Assembly (NCBI RefSeq): GCF_001189295.1
Contig: NZ_CP012159.1
Span: 10,807,856 to 10,871,855, forward strand
Origin: Chondromyces crocatus
Lineage (GTDB): Bacteria > Myxococcota_A > Polyangia > Polyangiales > Polyangiaceae
Direction: 5' to 3'
DNA length: 64,000 nt
Shown: piece by piece, positions 35,494 through 44,072 of the stretch
How the letters are laid out: each line of letters opens with the position of its first letter
Numbering within the stretch: position 1 is the first letter of the stretch
Position numbers and translations under genes: made by a program
The notes under the pieces: model-generated
Database searches by the model: none
Seen by the model: only the letters and a program-made list of their open reading frames with translations
Told to the model about the DNA's origin: nothing

Positions 35494-38088
35494 ATGCGCT
35501 GGCGGTCTCATCTGGGCCTTCTCCCCTTCGCTCTGCTCACGGCGACACCCGGCTGCTCGGGTGACGACGACGAGAAGAAGACACCGCCTCCCTCCAATCC
35601 TTGCGAGGTCCCGGCCGTCTTCGAGGCGGGCAGCGCCGAGGGGCACGCCGATCCGCTCGGCGCAAAGGCCGCGGGGCAGGCGCGGGCGGGGCGCATCCGC
35701 GATGGCGCGAGCTTCCCGCAGCCCGCTCACGGCAGGCAGCAGATCCAGACGGGGGACATCGTCCTCATCAACGACAAGATCTCGGTGGTGATCGAGGACG
35801 CCGGGATCAGCGATGGCTACGGTCGCTACGGTGGCGAGATCATCGCCATCGACAAGGTGGGTGACGACGGCCGGCCGATGGGCGTGTCGCGCTACCTGGA
35901 GACGCTCGCGGGTCTCGGCACGGAGTCGATCCTGCCGGAAGAGGTGAGCGTGCTCAACGACGGCTCGAATGGCGAGGCCGCCGTGGTGCGCGTGAGCGGG
36001 GTGCTGTCCCCCATCCCGTTCATCAAGGACTCCCTCGGCGCGATCCTCGCGAGCTACGGGCTGCGCGCGGCGCACGATTTCATCCTCGAGCCCGGCGCCG
36101 AGCGTGTGCGCGTCGTGCTGCACGTCGTCAACGATCGCGAGCAAGAGCTGAATTTCGGCGTCGACCGCGAGGGCAGCGACGAGCTGGTGGGGTTCTTCCA
36201 CGCGAGCCAGTCGCAGATGATGACCCCCGAGTTCGGCTTCCAGGATCCGGACGGGGTGGTCTCCTGGGTCGGATTCGACGGCGGCCCCTTCGGGTTCGCC
36301 TGGCGCTCGCCGCGCGGGCCGATGGACTTCGCGCTCTTCATCTCGGGCTTCGCCCTCTTCCTGGGCCCTGCGTTCGTCGCGGATGCGTGCTCGGTGACGA
36401 CCGTCGAGCATGGCGAGTTCATCGCCGGGGGTCCGCACTACGACGGCCTGCGAGAAGCCATCCGTCGGGTCGACGAGGAAGCGCCCTGGCGCGAGGTGCG
36501 GGGTAAGGTGACCGATGCGGACGGCCTGCCCGTGGCTGGCGCGTGGGTCCACGCCGAGAGCGCGGGGGGCGAGTACCTGTCCCGGGTCGTCGCCGATGAC
36601 GAGGGCAACTACCTGCTCCACGCGCCGCCCACGGACGATGTGGTCCTCATCCCTCAGCTCCGCGGCTACCCGCCGCACGACGGGACGGTGGTGCCGCCCG
36701 GCGAGAGCGAGGCCGTGCTCAGCTTCGAGCCGCACGGGATCATCCACGTGGTCGCCACCGACGCACCGAACGGCGAGCCGCTCCCGGTCCGGGTCCAGGT
36801 GATCCCCGCGTCGTCCCTCCCCGCGACCCCCCGCACCTACGGGGTGAAAGACGAGGTCGGGGGTCGCCTGCACCAGGACTTCGCCGTCACCGGCGAGGCG
36901 CACCTGATCGTCCCGCCCGGCCAGCACCAGGTGCTCGTCACGCGAGGCTACGAGTGGGAGCTGTTCGACATGCAGGTGACGGTCGATGCCGGTCAGACGG
37001 TCGACGTGCCCGTCGCGCTGGAGCACAGCGTCGACACGAGCGGCGTGTTCTGCGCGGACTTCCACATGCACGCCTGGTTCTCGGCCGACTCGAGCGATCC
37101 GGTCGACTACAAGGTGAAGGGGGCCATCGCCGACGGGCTCGACATCCCCGTGTCGAGCGAGCACGACTGGGTCGCCGACTTCCAGCCCGTCATCGAGCGC
37201 CTCGGGCTCACCTCATGGGCGTTCGGCGTCGCTTCCCAGGAGCTGACGACGTTCAAGTTCGGCCACTTCGGCATCCTGCCGCTGGAGCCGAAGCCGGGGC
37301 AGCTCAACAACGGCGCCGTCGACTGGATCGACCTGACGCCGCAGGAGGTGTTCGACTCGGCGCACAAGCAAGCGGAGGACCCGCTGGTGATCGTCAACCA
37401 CCCGAGCGGGAGCTCCTTCAGCGGGTACTTCCGCGCGTCCTCGTACGATCGCAAGAAGGGCTCCGGGTCGCCCGACCTGTGGAGCGACCACTTCGAGGCC
37501 GTCGAGGTCTTCAACGAGTCCGACTTCGAGGACAACCGGAACGAGTCGGTCGCCGACTGGTTCTCGCTCCTCAACCACGGGCACAAGTTCTGGGCGACGG
37601 GCGCCTCGGACTCGCACGAGCAGCGCACCAACCCGAGCGGCTACCCGCGCACGTGCCTGCTCTTCGGGCACGACGACATCACCGCGCTCACGCCGAAGGC
37701 AGTCCGCGACGTGATGGCCGCGGGAGCCGCGACGGTGAGCGGTGGGCTGTTCATGACCGTCGCGGGGCCTGGCGGCGAGACGCCAGGCGAGATGGTGACC
37801 ACGACGAACGGGAAGGCGACGTTCACGGTCACCGTGCAGGCCCCGAGCTGGGTCGGCGCAGACACGCTGGAGACCATCGTGAACGGCGAGACGATCTCCG
37901 TCGAGCCGCTGATGCCCATCGGCAACGGGCAGCCCGGGAAGCGGTTCATGACGCAGGTCGAGGTCAGCCGAGACGCGTCGCGCGACGTGAACTGGGTGGT
38001 GTTCCACGCGAAGGGTGACGCCGACCTCGCGCCGCTGCGCCCGGGGCGCCGGCCGTTCGCGGTCTCCAACCCCGTGTTCCTCCGGTGA
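35494..38088 (+). CDS. PHP-domain metal-dependent hydrolase, lipoprotein (CehA/McbA-like)
   Basis: The 864-residue product has a signal peptide with lipobox TATPGC and then a beta-rich N-terminal part. A carboxypeptidase-regulatory-like domain (about 340-400, VRGKVTDADGLPVAGAWVHAES) follows. The C-terminal PHP domain shows CADFHMHAWFSADS, SSEHDW, VNHPSG and GASDSHEQR, the expected metal-binding His/Asp set. Enzymes of this type act on phosphate or ester bonds with two or three metal ions. It is likely displayed outside the cell or in the periplasm. ATG 35494 follows a short purine-poor leader; no strong Shine-Dalgarno sequence. Confidence 0.87.
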   Translation: MRWRSHLGLLPFALLTATPGCSGDDDEKKTPPPSNPCEVPAVFEAGSAEGHADPLGAKAAGQARAGRIRDGASFPQPAHGRQQIQTGDIVLINDKISVVIEDAGISDGYGRYGGEIIAIDKVGDDGRPMGVSRYLETLAGLGTESILPEEVSVLNDGSNGEAAVVRVSGVLSPIPFIKDSLGAILASYGLRAAHDFILEPGAERVRVVLHVVNDREQELNFGVDREGSDELVGFFHASQSQMMTPEFGFQDPDGVVSWVGFDGGPFGFAWRSPRGPMDFALFISGFALFLGPAFVADACSVTTVEHGEFIAGGPHYDGLREAIRRVDEEAPWREVRGKVTDADGLPVAGAWVHAESAGGEYLSRVVADDEGNYLLHAPPTDDVVLIPQLRGYPPHDGTVVPPGESEAVLSFEPHGIIHVVATDAPNGEPLPVRVQVIPASSLPATPRTYGVKDEVGGRLHQDFAVTGEAHLIVPPGQHQVLVTRGYEWELFDMQVTVDAGQTVDVPVALEHSVDTSGVFCADFHMHAWFSADSSDPVDYKVKGAIADGLDIPVSSEHDWVADFQPVIERLGLTSWAFGVASQELTTFKFGHFGILPLEPKPGQLNNGAVDWIDLTPQEVFDSAHKQAEDPLVIVNHPSGSSFSGYFRASSYDRKKGSGSPDLWSDHFEAVEVFNESDFEDNRNESVADWFSLLNHGHKFWATGASDSHEQRTNPSGYPRTCLLFGHDDITALTPKAVRDVMAAGAATVSGGLFMTVAGPGGETPGEMVTTTNGKATFTVTVQAPSWVGADTLETIVNGETISVEPLMPIGNGQPGKRFMTQVEVSRDASRDVNWVVFHAKGDADLAPLRPGRRPFAVSNPVFLR

Positions 38089-38118
38089 GCGCGGTCCCGC
38101 AGTGACGAAGAAGAGCTG

Positions 38119-38146
38119 CCCCGCAGGGACGAACCATCCTGCGGGG
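38119..38146. terminator. Hairpin between convergent genes
   Basis: CCCCGCAGG (38119-38127) and CCTGCGGGG (38138-38146) are exact complements around a 10-nt loop. They stand between the stops at 38088 and 38190, in a 101-bp gap. Confidence 0.55.
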
Positions 38147-38189
38147 GAGCGCTGCGCTGCAGGGATGCGTCACCCGGCAGCAGGAACGG

Positions 38190-40076
38190 TCAGGGCACTT
38201 TCCCGGGGAGGGGCTGCATCGCCAGGCGCGTGGTGCCCTGACAGGTGACGTTGACCGTCTGGCCCTTCGTCAACCACTCGGGGTACTTGTTCTTCCCAGG
38301 TTGCGCGAGGCGCACGAACCAGGTCCCACAGCGCACCTGGAGAGGGCCGTTCGCTTCGCCGAGGTAGCGGCCGCTGATGTAGACGCTCGCCTCCACGGGG
38401 AACGAGATGGTGAGGTAACCCGCGCCTGCGGGGAGCGTGGCGGCGTCGGGCTCCGGCGCCGCGGTGGGACGGGTCGAGACCTCCGGCACAGGCGGCGGAG
38501 GAAGGGGAACGGCCGTGGGCAAGGCCGACGTGGTGGCAGCGGCGCTGGTGCCCGGGGTGGCGCTGCCGTCCTGGGGTTGCGGTGCGCGGTAAGCGACGAC
38601 GATCCACACCACGGCCACGAGGGTGGCGGTCGCGGCCGAGACGATGACCGTGCCGAAGAGCGACCGCGAGGAAGGAACGAGCGAGCGAGACTCCGTCACC
38701 TCGGTGGCCACGTTGGAAGGTGTGCCCGACGTGGGCACGCCAGAGGGGGCAGCCCCGAAGACGGGGGTTCCGCTCGGCAGCGTCGGTGGCGGACCGAAGT
38801 GGATCTGGCCTCCTGGCGCCGGGGTCATGCCGGACAGACCCGCGCTCACCTGGGATGGCGCGGGCGTCATCCCCGAGACCTGGGTGGCGATCACGACAGG
38901 AGGTGCGGGCAGCGGCGGCGGTGCGCCGAACTGGATGTGGGAGGGCGACTCGGCGGCGCCACCAGGCTTCGCCTGCGCTGGAGGTGACACCGCGGCCGAC
39001 GCGGCGTCGCCGGCGGGCTCCTCGACGGCCTCGAGATCGTCGGGCGAGATCTCCGTCGCCCCGTCCTCGGTGCTCTCCGCTGGCAGCCGCGCAGCGCCCG
39101 GCACCTTGACGAAGAAGTTTTCCTTGGCCTTCACCGGGATGGTCGGCCGCCGCGCGTCCTCGCCCCCCGCGTCTTCGAGCTCGATCGTCGCATGCACCGA
39201 CTGGATGCAGCGCACCAGCTCGCCCTTGCCCAGCTCGGGGCGGAGGACCCGGATCAGCGTCTTCTCGATGATCGAGCAGTCCGTCTTCCGGTCCTCCGGC
39301 TTGGGCGAGAGCGCAGCCTCGATCATCGCCATCACGGGCTGCGGCACGTCCGGTCGGAGCGTGGAGATCTGCGCTGGTCGCGAGCCGTCCACGGGCGGCC
39401 GACGCCCGGCGAGCATCGCCCAGAGCAAGAGGCCCACGGCGTAGATGTCGGCCTTGGTGGTGGCCCGCTCGCCGCGCGACTGCTCGGGCGCCATGTACCC
39501 AGGAGTCCCCTTCACCGTGCCGACCACGGTGTCGGGCGTGCGGCCGAGGATCTTGCCGAGCCCGAAGCCCGTCACCCTCACCTGCCCATCCCACCCGATG
39601 ACGATGTTGCCCGGGTGGATGTTGCGGTGGATGACCGGCGCGGGCTCCCCCTCCTGATCGGTCTGCGTGTGCGCGTGCGCCAGCGCGCCCGAGACCTGCT
39701 GCATGATGTAGTAGATCGACGCGTCGCCGAGCTTCAGCCGGCGGCTCACGAGGTGCCTCAGGAACCTGTCGAGGTGCACCCCCTCCACGTGCTCGAGCAC
39801 GAGGACCAGCTTCTCCTCGTGCTCGAAGAAGTCGTACATCCGCACGATGGCCGGATGGTTGAGCCGCGAGCAGATCCACGCCTCTCGGGCCAGCTCCTCG
39901 GCGAAGCGGGAGTCCCCTTCCGCCGTGTTCGGCACCAGCTTCAGCTCACAGTTGCGCTGAAAGCCCATGGGCCCGTCGAGGCGGGCGAGGTACACACTGG
40001 TCGATCCCGTTCCGCTCAAGCGCTTGAGGACCTTGTAGGTCCCAAGGGTCTCGGGAACGGGCTCCGCGGGGAACAT
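38190..40076 (-). CDS. Membrane-bound pseudokinase with PEGA-like periplasmic tail
   Basis: The 628-residue product has a kinase-like domain at about 10-285: LSGTGSTSVYLAR, lysine in ELKLV, and GTPGYMAPEQSRGE. The catalytic loop reads IHRNIHPGN (Asn replaces the HRD aspartate) and the metal loop VTGFGLGK (Gly replaces the DFG aspartate). Without both aspartates it should be inactive. A Pro-rich linker (380-470), one membrane helix (about 476-500, FGTVIVSAATATLVAVVWIVVAY), another Pro-rich stretch and a C-terminal PEGA-like beta domain (LTISFPVEASVYISGRYLGEANGPLQV) follow. It probably senses or scaffolds rather than phosphorylates (inference). Start 40076. Confidence 0.88.
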   Translation of the reverse strand: MFPAEPVPETLGTYKVLKRLSGTGSTSVYLARLDGPMGFQRNCELKLVPNTAEGDSRFAEELAREAWICSRLNHPAIVRMYDFFEHEEKLVLVLEHVEGVHLDRFLRHLVSRRLKLGDASIYYIMQQVSGALAHAHTQTDQEGEPAPVIHRNIHPGNIVIGWDGQVRVTGFGLGKILGRTPDTVVGTVKGTPGYMAPEQSRGERATTKADIYAVGLLLWAMLAGRRPPVDGSRPAQISTLRPDVPQPVMAMIEAALSPKPEDRKTDCSIIEKTLIRVLRPELGKGELVRCIQSVHATIELEDAGGEDARRPTIPVKAKENFFVKVPGAARLPAESTEDGATEISPDDLEAVEEPAGDAASAAVSPPAQAKPGGAAESPSHIQFGAPPPLPAPPVVIATQVSGMTPAPSQVSAGLSGMTPAPGGQIHFGPPPTLPSGTPVFGAAPSGVPTSGTPSNVATEVTESRSLVPSSRSLFGTVIVSAATATLVAVVWIVVAYRAPQPQDGSATPGTSAAATTSALPTAVPLPPPPVPEVSTRPTAAPEPDAATLPAGAGYLTISFPVEASVYISGRYLGEANGPLQVRCGTWFVRLAQPGKNKYPEWLTKGQTVNVTCQGTTRLAMQPLPGKVP

Positions 40077-40189
40077 CAGGCGTGATCCTACCGCACCGAC
40101 GTTCCCTCACCCAAACTCGCGGCCTCTCTCCCTGGATCGCCCGTCATGAGATTGCCCCCCTCGCCGGGACTCGCGTAGGCTGAGGGGGC

Positions 40190-40894
40190 ATGCGGCAGCG
40201 GGATTTCCGGCTTTCCCTGGCGGCGATCCTGGCAGGGACGACCGCCTGCTCGGCGTCGGCGCCACCCTCGGGACAACCGGCTCACACCGTCACGGTCGCG
40301 CTGCCAGAACCCGGAACCGACGAAGGAGCGGCCCCAGGGGAGGCTACGCCAACAGCGCACCAGACCATCCAGAGCCTCGGCCCCCTCTACATCGGGCAGG
40401 CCGTGGAGGAGGTCAGAAGCCTGCTCGGCCGCGAGGCCTCCCTCGTCCAGCACGACGAAGAGCGCGATCGGTGGCGTAGCAGTGGATACGACCCGGAGCG
40501 CGAGCTGGTCTTCGCCCTGGGGTTCGATGAGGTGCTCGTCTACGAGAACCCCGCCCCCGGGCTACCCCCCATCTGGAAGGTGTATGTGCACGAGGGGCAG
40601 GTCCGGATGCTCAAGGCCTCCGTCCTGCTGCACGCGATGACGGGCCTGGAGACGATCGGGTTTCCCCCGTCATGCTTTCTGACCCGCCCCGGTCACGGCG
40701 TCATCCAGACCTTCGGGCAACCCGATGTCCTCGTGCGCGACCACGGCGAACGACAGCAGACGTTCCATTATCTGGGACGTGGACTCAGCGTGATCGTGGA
40801 CAAGGGGAGCATCCAGGTCTTCGACATCTTCGGCGCGCTGCCCGTCGCGAAGCGAGAGCAGGTGCGCCGGCAGATCACGCCGGCGCAGCCGTAG
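40190..40894 (+). CDS. Predicted lipoprotein, unknown
   Basis: The 234-residue product has a signal peptide ending LAGTTAC (Cys20) and a short Pro/Ala linker. An alpha/beta domain includes LGPLYIGQAVEEVRSLLGREA, which recalls SmpA/BamE-like lipoproteins where a small beta-hairpin module measures 'G.s.eeV...lG.P'. A later GHGVIQTFGQPDVLVRDHG continues the pattern as a second such module. The two-module reading is inference. The gene is divergent from the pseudokinase (113-bp gap). It converges on the beta-propeller lipoprotein gene. Confidence 0.75.
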   Translation: MRQRDFRLSLAAILAGTTACSASAPPSGQPAHTVTVALPEPGTDEGAAPGEATPTAHQTIQSLGPLYIGQAVEEVRSLLGREASLVQHDEERDRWRSSGYDPERELVFALGFDEVLVYENPAPGLPPIWKVYVHEGQVRMLKASVLLHAMTGLETIGFPPSCFLTRPGHGVIQTFGQPDVLVRDHGERQQTFHYLGRGLSVIVDKGSIQVFDIFGALPVAKREQVRRQITPAQP

Positions 40895-40924
40895 AAGAAC
40901 CTGAGGGCGTGGGCCCGAGAGGGC

Positions 40925-40944
40925 CCTGCGTGGGGGTACGCAGG
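40925..40944. terminator. Hairpin between convergent genes
   Basis: CCTGCGT (40925-40931) and ACGCAGG (40938-40944) are exact complements around GGGGGT. Upstream GGGCCC/GGGCCC adds a second small stem. The element lies between stops at 40894 and 40946. Confidence 0.55.
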
Positions 40945-40945
40945 A

Positions 40946-42226
40946 CTAGAGCTGGGGGGGCGGCTTGACCGCGCTCTGGACCGTCCCGCTGGAGAGCTGG
41001 TTCGTCCAGTAGATGTGGGTCTGGTCGATGGCGAGCCCCCACGGGGACTGGAGCCCTGCGGCGAAGGTGGAGACGATGCCGCTCGGTGACGCCCTCATCA
41101 CGGAGCCGCTGGCCGCATTGGCCCAGTACACCCCCGTCGGGTCCGCCGCGATCATGCGAGGATTGCCCTGGCCCTGTGCCACCATCTCGACGGTCCCTCC
41201 CGTCTTGAGCACGCGCATGACGGTCCCTGTCGCGCTGGTGGTCCAGTAGGCGTAGAGCGCATCCACGGCGATCTCCCGGATCTCGCCCTGGCCGGTGGCG
41301 AGCGTCGTGGGCTGGCCTCCGGTGCCGTCTTTCAGGACGCGCTGCACCGTGCCTGAATTACGCAGCACCCAGTACGCATGGGTGTCGTCGACCGCGACCG
41401 CATTGGGCACGCCCCCGGTCGCGAGGGTCGTGAAGGGACCCGCACCCATGGAACCACGGGGCGCGCGCACCACGCCGCCGTTGCCCTCGTGGTAAGTCCA
41501 GTACACGTAGGCATCGTCGATCGTGAGCCCGAACGGGTAGCGGAGATTCTCGGCGATCGGCTCCGGGGGCGTGCTGCCGTCCACCGCGGCTTCCATGATG
41601 CTCCCGTTCTGAGCGCCCGAGATGCCGCGGTTGGCCCAGTAGACATGGGTCGCATCGGCGGCGATGCCCGACGGGTTCGACTGGCTCGTGGCCATGACCG
41701 TGATCGTGGTCCCGTCGAGCGACGATTTCACCACCGTGTTGTTGCCGAAGTTGGACCAGAAGAGCGCGTCACCCCCGACGGCGAGGTAGCTCGGCTGCGA
41801 CTGACCCGTCGCGCCAGTCGCCACACCGACGCAGAGCCCGGCCTGACAGGTCCCTCCGCTGCAGTTGTTTCCGCACAGACCGCAGTGGCGCGCGTCGACC
41901 TCGGGCTGGATCTCACACCCGTTCGAGTCGTCGTTGTCGCAGTTCGCGAAGCCGGGCTCGCACGTGAGCGGCCCGCCCGCGCCAGCGCCTCCTTCGCCGC
42001 CGAGTCCCCCTTGACCGCCAGCGCCGCCGAGGCCGCCTTCTCCACCGGCGCCCCCAGCGCCACCAGCGCCTCCTCCGCCAGTCCCTGCGCCTCCCGTACC
42101 ACCAGCGCCGCCCTGCGGTCCGCTCGTCGTGCCGGGGCCCGTCGAGCCATCACCGGAGCACGCAGGAACGGCCATCACCAACAGGACAGCGGCAAACAAG
42201 CAAGAGCTACGCGGGGTACCAAGCAC
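40946..42226 (-). CDS. Beta-propeller-like lipoprotein
   Basis: The 426-residue product has lipobox AVPAC, then a long Gly-rich linker (about 40 residues of GGAGG-type repeats). A Cys-rich segment (CEPGFANCDNDDSNGCE, CGLCGNNCSGGTC) precedes six or seven repeats with the core 'D..y.YW.N..sGtV.r' (HVYWANRG, YVYWTYHEG, HAYWVLRN, YAYWTTSATG, GVYWANAASG, HIYWTNQL). These repeats are typical of YVTN/NHL-like propellers in myxobacterial surface proteins. The start is GTG 42226, preceded by AGGAGGT. It lies 63 bp after the TetR gene on the same strand. Confidence 0.88.
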   Translation of the reverse strand: MLGTPRSSCLFAAVLLVMAVPACSGDGSTGPGTTSGPQGGAGGTGGAGTGGGGAGGAGGAGGEGGLGGAGGQGGLGGEGGAGAGGPLTCEPGFANCDNDDSNGCEIQPEVDARHCGLCGNNCSGGTCQAGLCVGVATGATGQSQPSYLAVGGDALFWSNFGNNTVVKSSLDGTTITVMATSQSNPSGIAADATHVYWANRGISGAQNGSIMEAAVDGSTPPEPIAENLRYPFGLTIDDAYVYWTYHEGNGGVVRAPRGSMGAGPFTTLATGGVPNAVAVDDTHAYWVLRNSGTVQRVLKDGTGGQPTTLATGQGEIREIAVDALYAYWTTSATGTVMRVLKTGGTVEMVAQGQGNPRMIAADPTGVYWANAASGSVMRASPSGIVSTFAAGLQSPWGLAIDQTHIYWTNQLSSGTVQSAVKPPPQL

Positions 42227-42289
42227 GGAGACCTCCTATGGTGTGCAGCATACACGAACCCAGCAGCGCCTGGGTTCATCGCGCTTCGC

Positions 42290-42979
42290 TCACGCCCTCT
42301 CGTTTCTGGGCGTCACGTCCTCCTGCGCGACCGCCAGCGCCCCGGACGCCCGCAGCGCGGACAGAAGCATCTCCAGCAGGAAGTCGCAGATGGCGGCCAG
42401 CGGCAGCTCTCGGCGCTCGACCCAGTCGAGGCTGGTGACCTCCACGAGGCCGATCCACCCTCGCAGTGCCAGGCGCAGCGCAGGTGGATTCCCCTGCACG
42501 AAGGGAACGCCGTCCACCCCTTCGAGCAGCCGCTCCAGGTACGTCGCGCGGGTCTGCTCGATGATGGCCACCACGCCGGGATCAGAGCCGATGCCTCCCC
42601 GGAACAGCGTCGTGTAGGCCCGCGCGTGGCGGACCACGTAGTCCAGATACGCCTCGACCCCATGACGGACCCGCTCGAGCGGTGGCGCCTCCGCGCCTTC
42701 CAGGACAGTGGTCGCGAGGAGCTGCCGGGCCGCCTCGCTCAGGCAGGCGATGTAGAAGTCCCGTTTCGTCGGGAAGTAATGGTAGAGGAGCCCCTTCGAC
42801 ACCCCGGCCGAACGCGCGACGTCGTCGATCGACACCTCGTCGTAAGAGCGTTCGTAGAAGGCAGCCAGCCCGAGCTCGACGAGCTGCGCGCGGCGCTCGT
42901 CGAGATCCAGACGCAGCCGTGGGCCACGCGTCGAGGTGAGCTTCCCCTCGGAGGAACCGCTGCGTCGGACGGCACACAT
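42290..42979 (-). CDS. TetR-family transcriptional regulator
   Basis: The 229-residue product has an N-terminal helix-turn-helix (about residues 30-75, VSIDDVARSAGVSKGLLYHYFPTKRDFY) and a helical ligand-binding domain (about 85-215). It is divergent from the hydrolase gene at 43135, and two copies of a 15-bp inverted motif lie between them. It is therefore probably a local repressor of that gene and perhaps of itself, released by a hydrophobic ligand (inference). Its N-terminal 25 residues are basic and the exact start is uncertain; ATG 42979 is the longest. Confidence 0.9.
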   Translation of the reverse strand: MCAVRRSGSSEGKLTSTRGPRLRLDLDERRAQLVELGLAAFYERSYDEVSIDDVARSAGVSKGLLYHYFPTKRDFYIACLSEAARQLLATTVLEGAEAPPLERVRHGVEAYLDYVVRHARAYTTLFRGGIGSDPGVVAIIEQTRATYLERLLEGVDGVPFVQGNPPALRLALRGWIGLVEVTSLDWVERRELPLAAICDFLLEMLLSALRASGALAVAQEDVTPRNERA

Positions 42980-43073
42980 GGGAGCGCCACCCTAGTACAG
43001 CGACGGGCCGACCCGCGCCCGGACCGCTCCGAAGGCTCGAATCGTCGCCGGATCCAGAGGTCGCGCCAGCTTG

Positions 43074-43088
43074 TTGACCTTTGTTCAA
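43074..43088. promoter_or_regulatory. Operator 1: TTGACCTTTGTTCAA
   Basis: This 15-bp inverted-repeat-like motif (GTTGA..TCAAC at its ends) overlaps a -35-like TTGACC. A TACCCA lies 17 bp further on, before the gene at 43135. It matches operator 2 in reverse orientation at 13 of 15 positions. Confidence 0.6.
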
Positions 43089-43115
43089 CAGCGCGCTACC
43101 CATGGGTCACGGTTA

Positions 43116-43130
43116 TTGAACGGAGGTCAA
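43116..43130. promoter_or_regulatory. Operator 2: TTGAACGGAGGTCAA
   Basis: The reverse complement is TTGACCTCCGTTCAA, so it is the same motif as operator 1 in inverted orientation. It contains the Shine-Dalgarno sequence GGAGG of the gene starting at 43135. A repressor bound here would block both elongation and leader access. Confidence 0.6.
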
Positions 43131-43134
43131 CAGT

Positions 43135-43968
43135 ATGGCGAGCCCCCATCCCATCCGGCCACGCAAGCTCGATCTCGACTTCGGCGCGGTCCCGCGCGCC
43201 TGGTTTGCTGGCAATGCCGCGGCGACCGGCATCGCCAATGGCGTGAACCTGCTGTTCCCCATCGGCGAGCGCTTCTTCGTTCGCAGCGTGCTTCGCCACA
43301 TGGACCGGCTGGATCCCGCCCTTCAGGAGCAAGTCCGCGGCTTCTTCGGGCAGGAAGGCCGTCACGCCGGCGCTCACGAACGGTTCTTCGCCGCCATGCG
43401 CAGCCATGACTACCGCTTCGATCGCTTCCTGGAGATCTTCGAGACCGTCATCCGGTACCAGGAGGAGCACCTGCCCGCCGTGCTCTCGCTGTCCGCGACG
43501 GCTGCCGCCGAGCACTACACGGCGCTGCTGGCCGAGGCCGTCCTCCGGCGCCGGGCGCTGGAGCACGCGCACCCCGCGCTGCGTGACCTCCTCCTCTGGC
43601 ACGCCGCCGAGGAGATCGAGCACAAAGCCGTGGCGTTCGACGCGCTCCAGCAGGTGAACCCGAGCTACGCCGTGCGCATGGCCGGCCTCGCCCTGGCCTC
43701 CAGCATCCTCTTCAGCTTCTGGTTCGCTGCGACGGTGATGCTCTGGCACCAGGACGGCATGTCCCCCCTCGGCGCGCTCCGTGAACTCCGGAAGCTCCGG
43801 GAGCGGGCCCGCGCCGCGGGCGTGGAAGCCCACACGTCGCTGGTCCGCACGACGATGCTGCGCGGCCTGCTCCAGTACCTCAGCCCAGGCTTCCATCCCT
43901 CCGACAACGACAACGACGCGCTCGCGCAGGCGTACCTGGTGGAGGCCGGGCTCGAACCGGCGGCGTGA
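43135..43968 (+). CDS. Predicted metal-dependent hydrolase (PF10118-type)
   Basis: The 277-residue product begins MASPHPIRPRKLDLDFGAVPRAWFAGN and contains FPIGERFFVRSVLRHMDRL, GQEGRHAGAHERFF, and later LLWHAAEEIEHKAVAFD. These give the E..RH...H and H..EE.EH iron- or di-metal-binding marks of the 'predicted metal-dependent hydrolase' family, often found with TetR regulators and oxidoreductases of lipid or steroid metabolism. A hydrophobic segment near 185-205 may touch the membrane. Expression is probably controlled by the divergent TetR protein. The reaction is not known. Confidence 0.9.
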   Translation: MASPHPIRPRKLDLDFGAVPRAWFAGNAAATGIANGVNLLFPIGERFFVRSVLRHMDRLDPALQEQVRGFFGQEGRHAGAHERFFAAMRSHDYRFDRFLEIFETVIRYQEEHLPAVLSLSATAAAEHYTALLAEAVLRRRALEHAHPALRDLLLWHAAEEIEHKAVAFDALQQVNPSYAVRMAGLALASSILFSFWFAATVMLWHQDGMSPLGALRELRKLRERARAAGVEAHTSLVRTTMLRGLLQYLSPGFHPSDNDNDALAQAYLVEAGLEPAA

Positions 43969-44072
43969 GCACGTCCGGGCGGCGATCTTGCGCGCCGCCC
44001 GGCGTGTTGACTTCACCAGGACCCTTCACTAGTCCGGTCGAGGTGAACCGCTCGACTGCTCCTGCTGTTGTG

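Noticed and set aside
35053-37164. 703-codon minus-strand open frame
   Set aside because: It is antisense to the PHP lipoprotein, with Arg/Val/Asp-rich composition typical of a shadow frame.
41378-43246. 622-codon plus-strand open frame
   Set aside because: It covers the minus-strand propeller and TetR genes and the operator region; no domain is visible.
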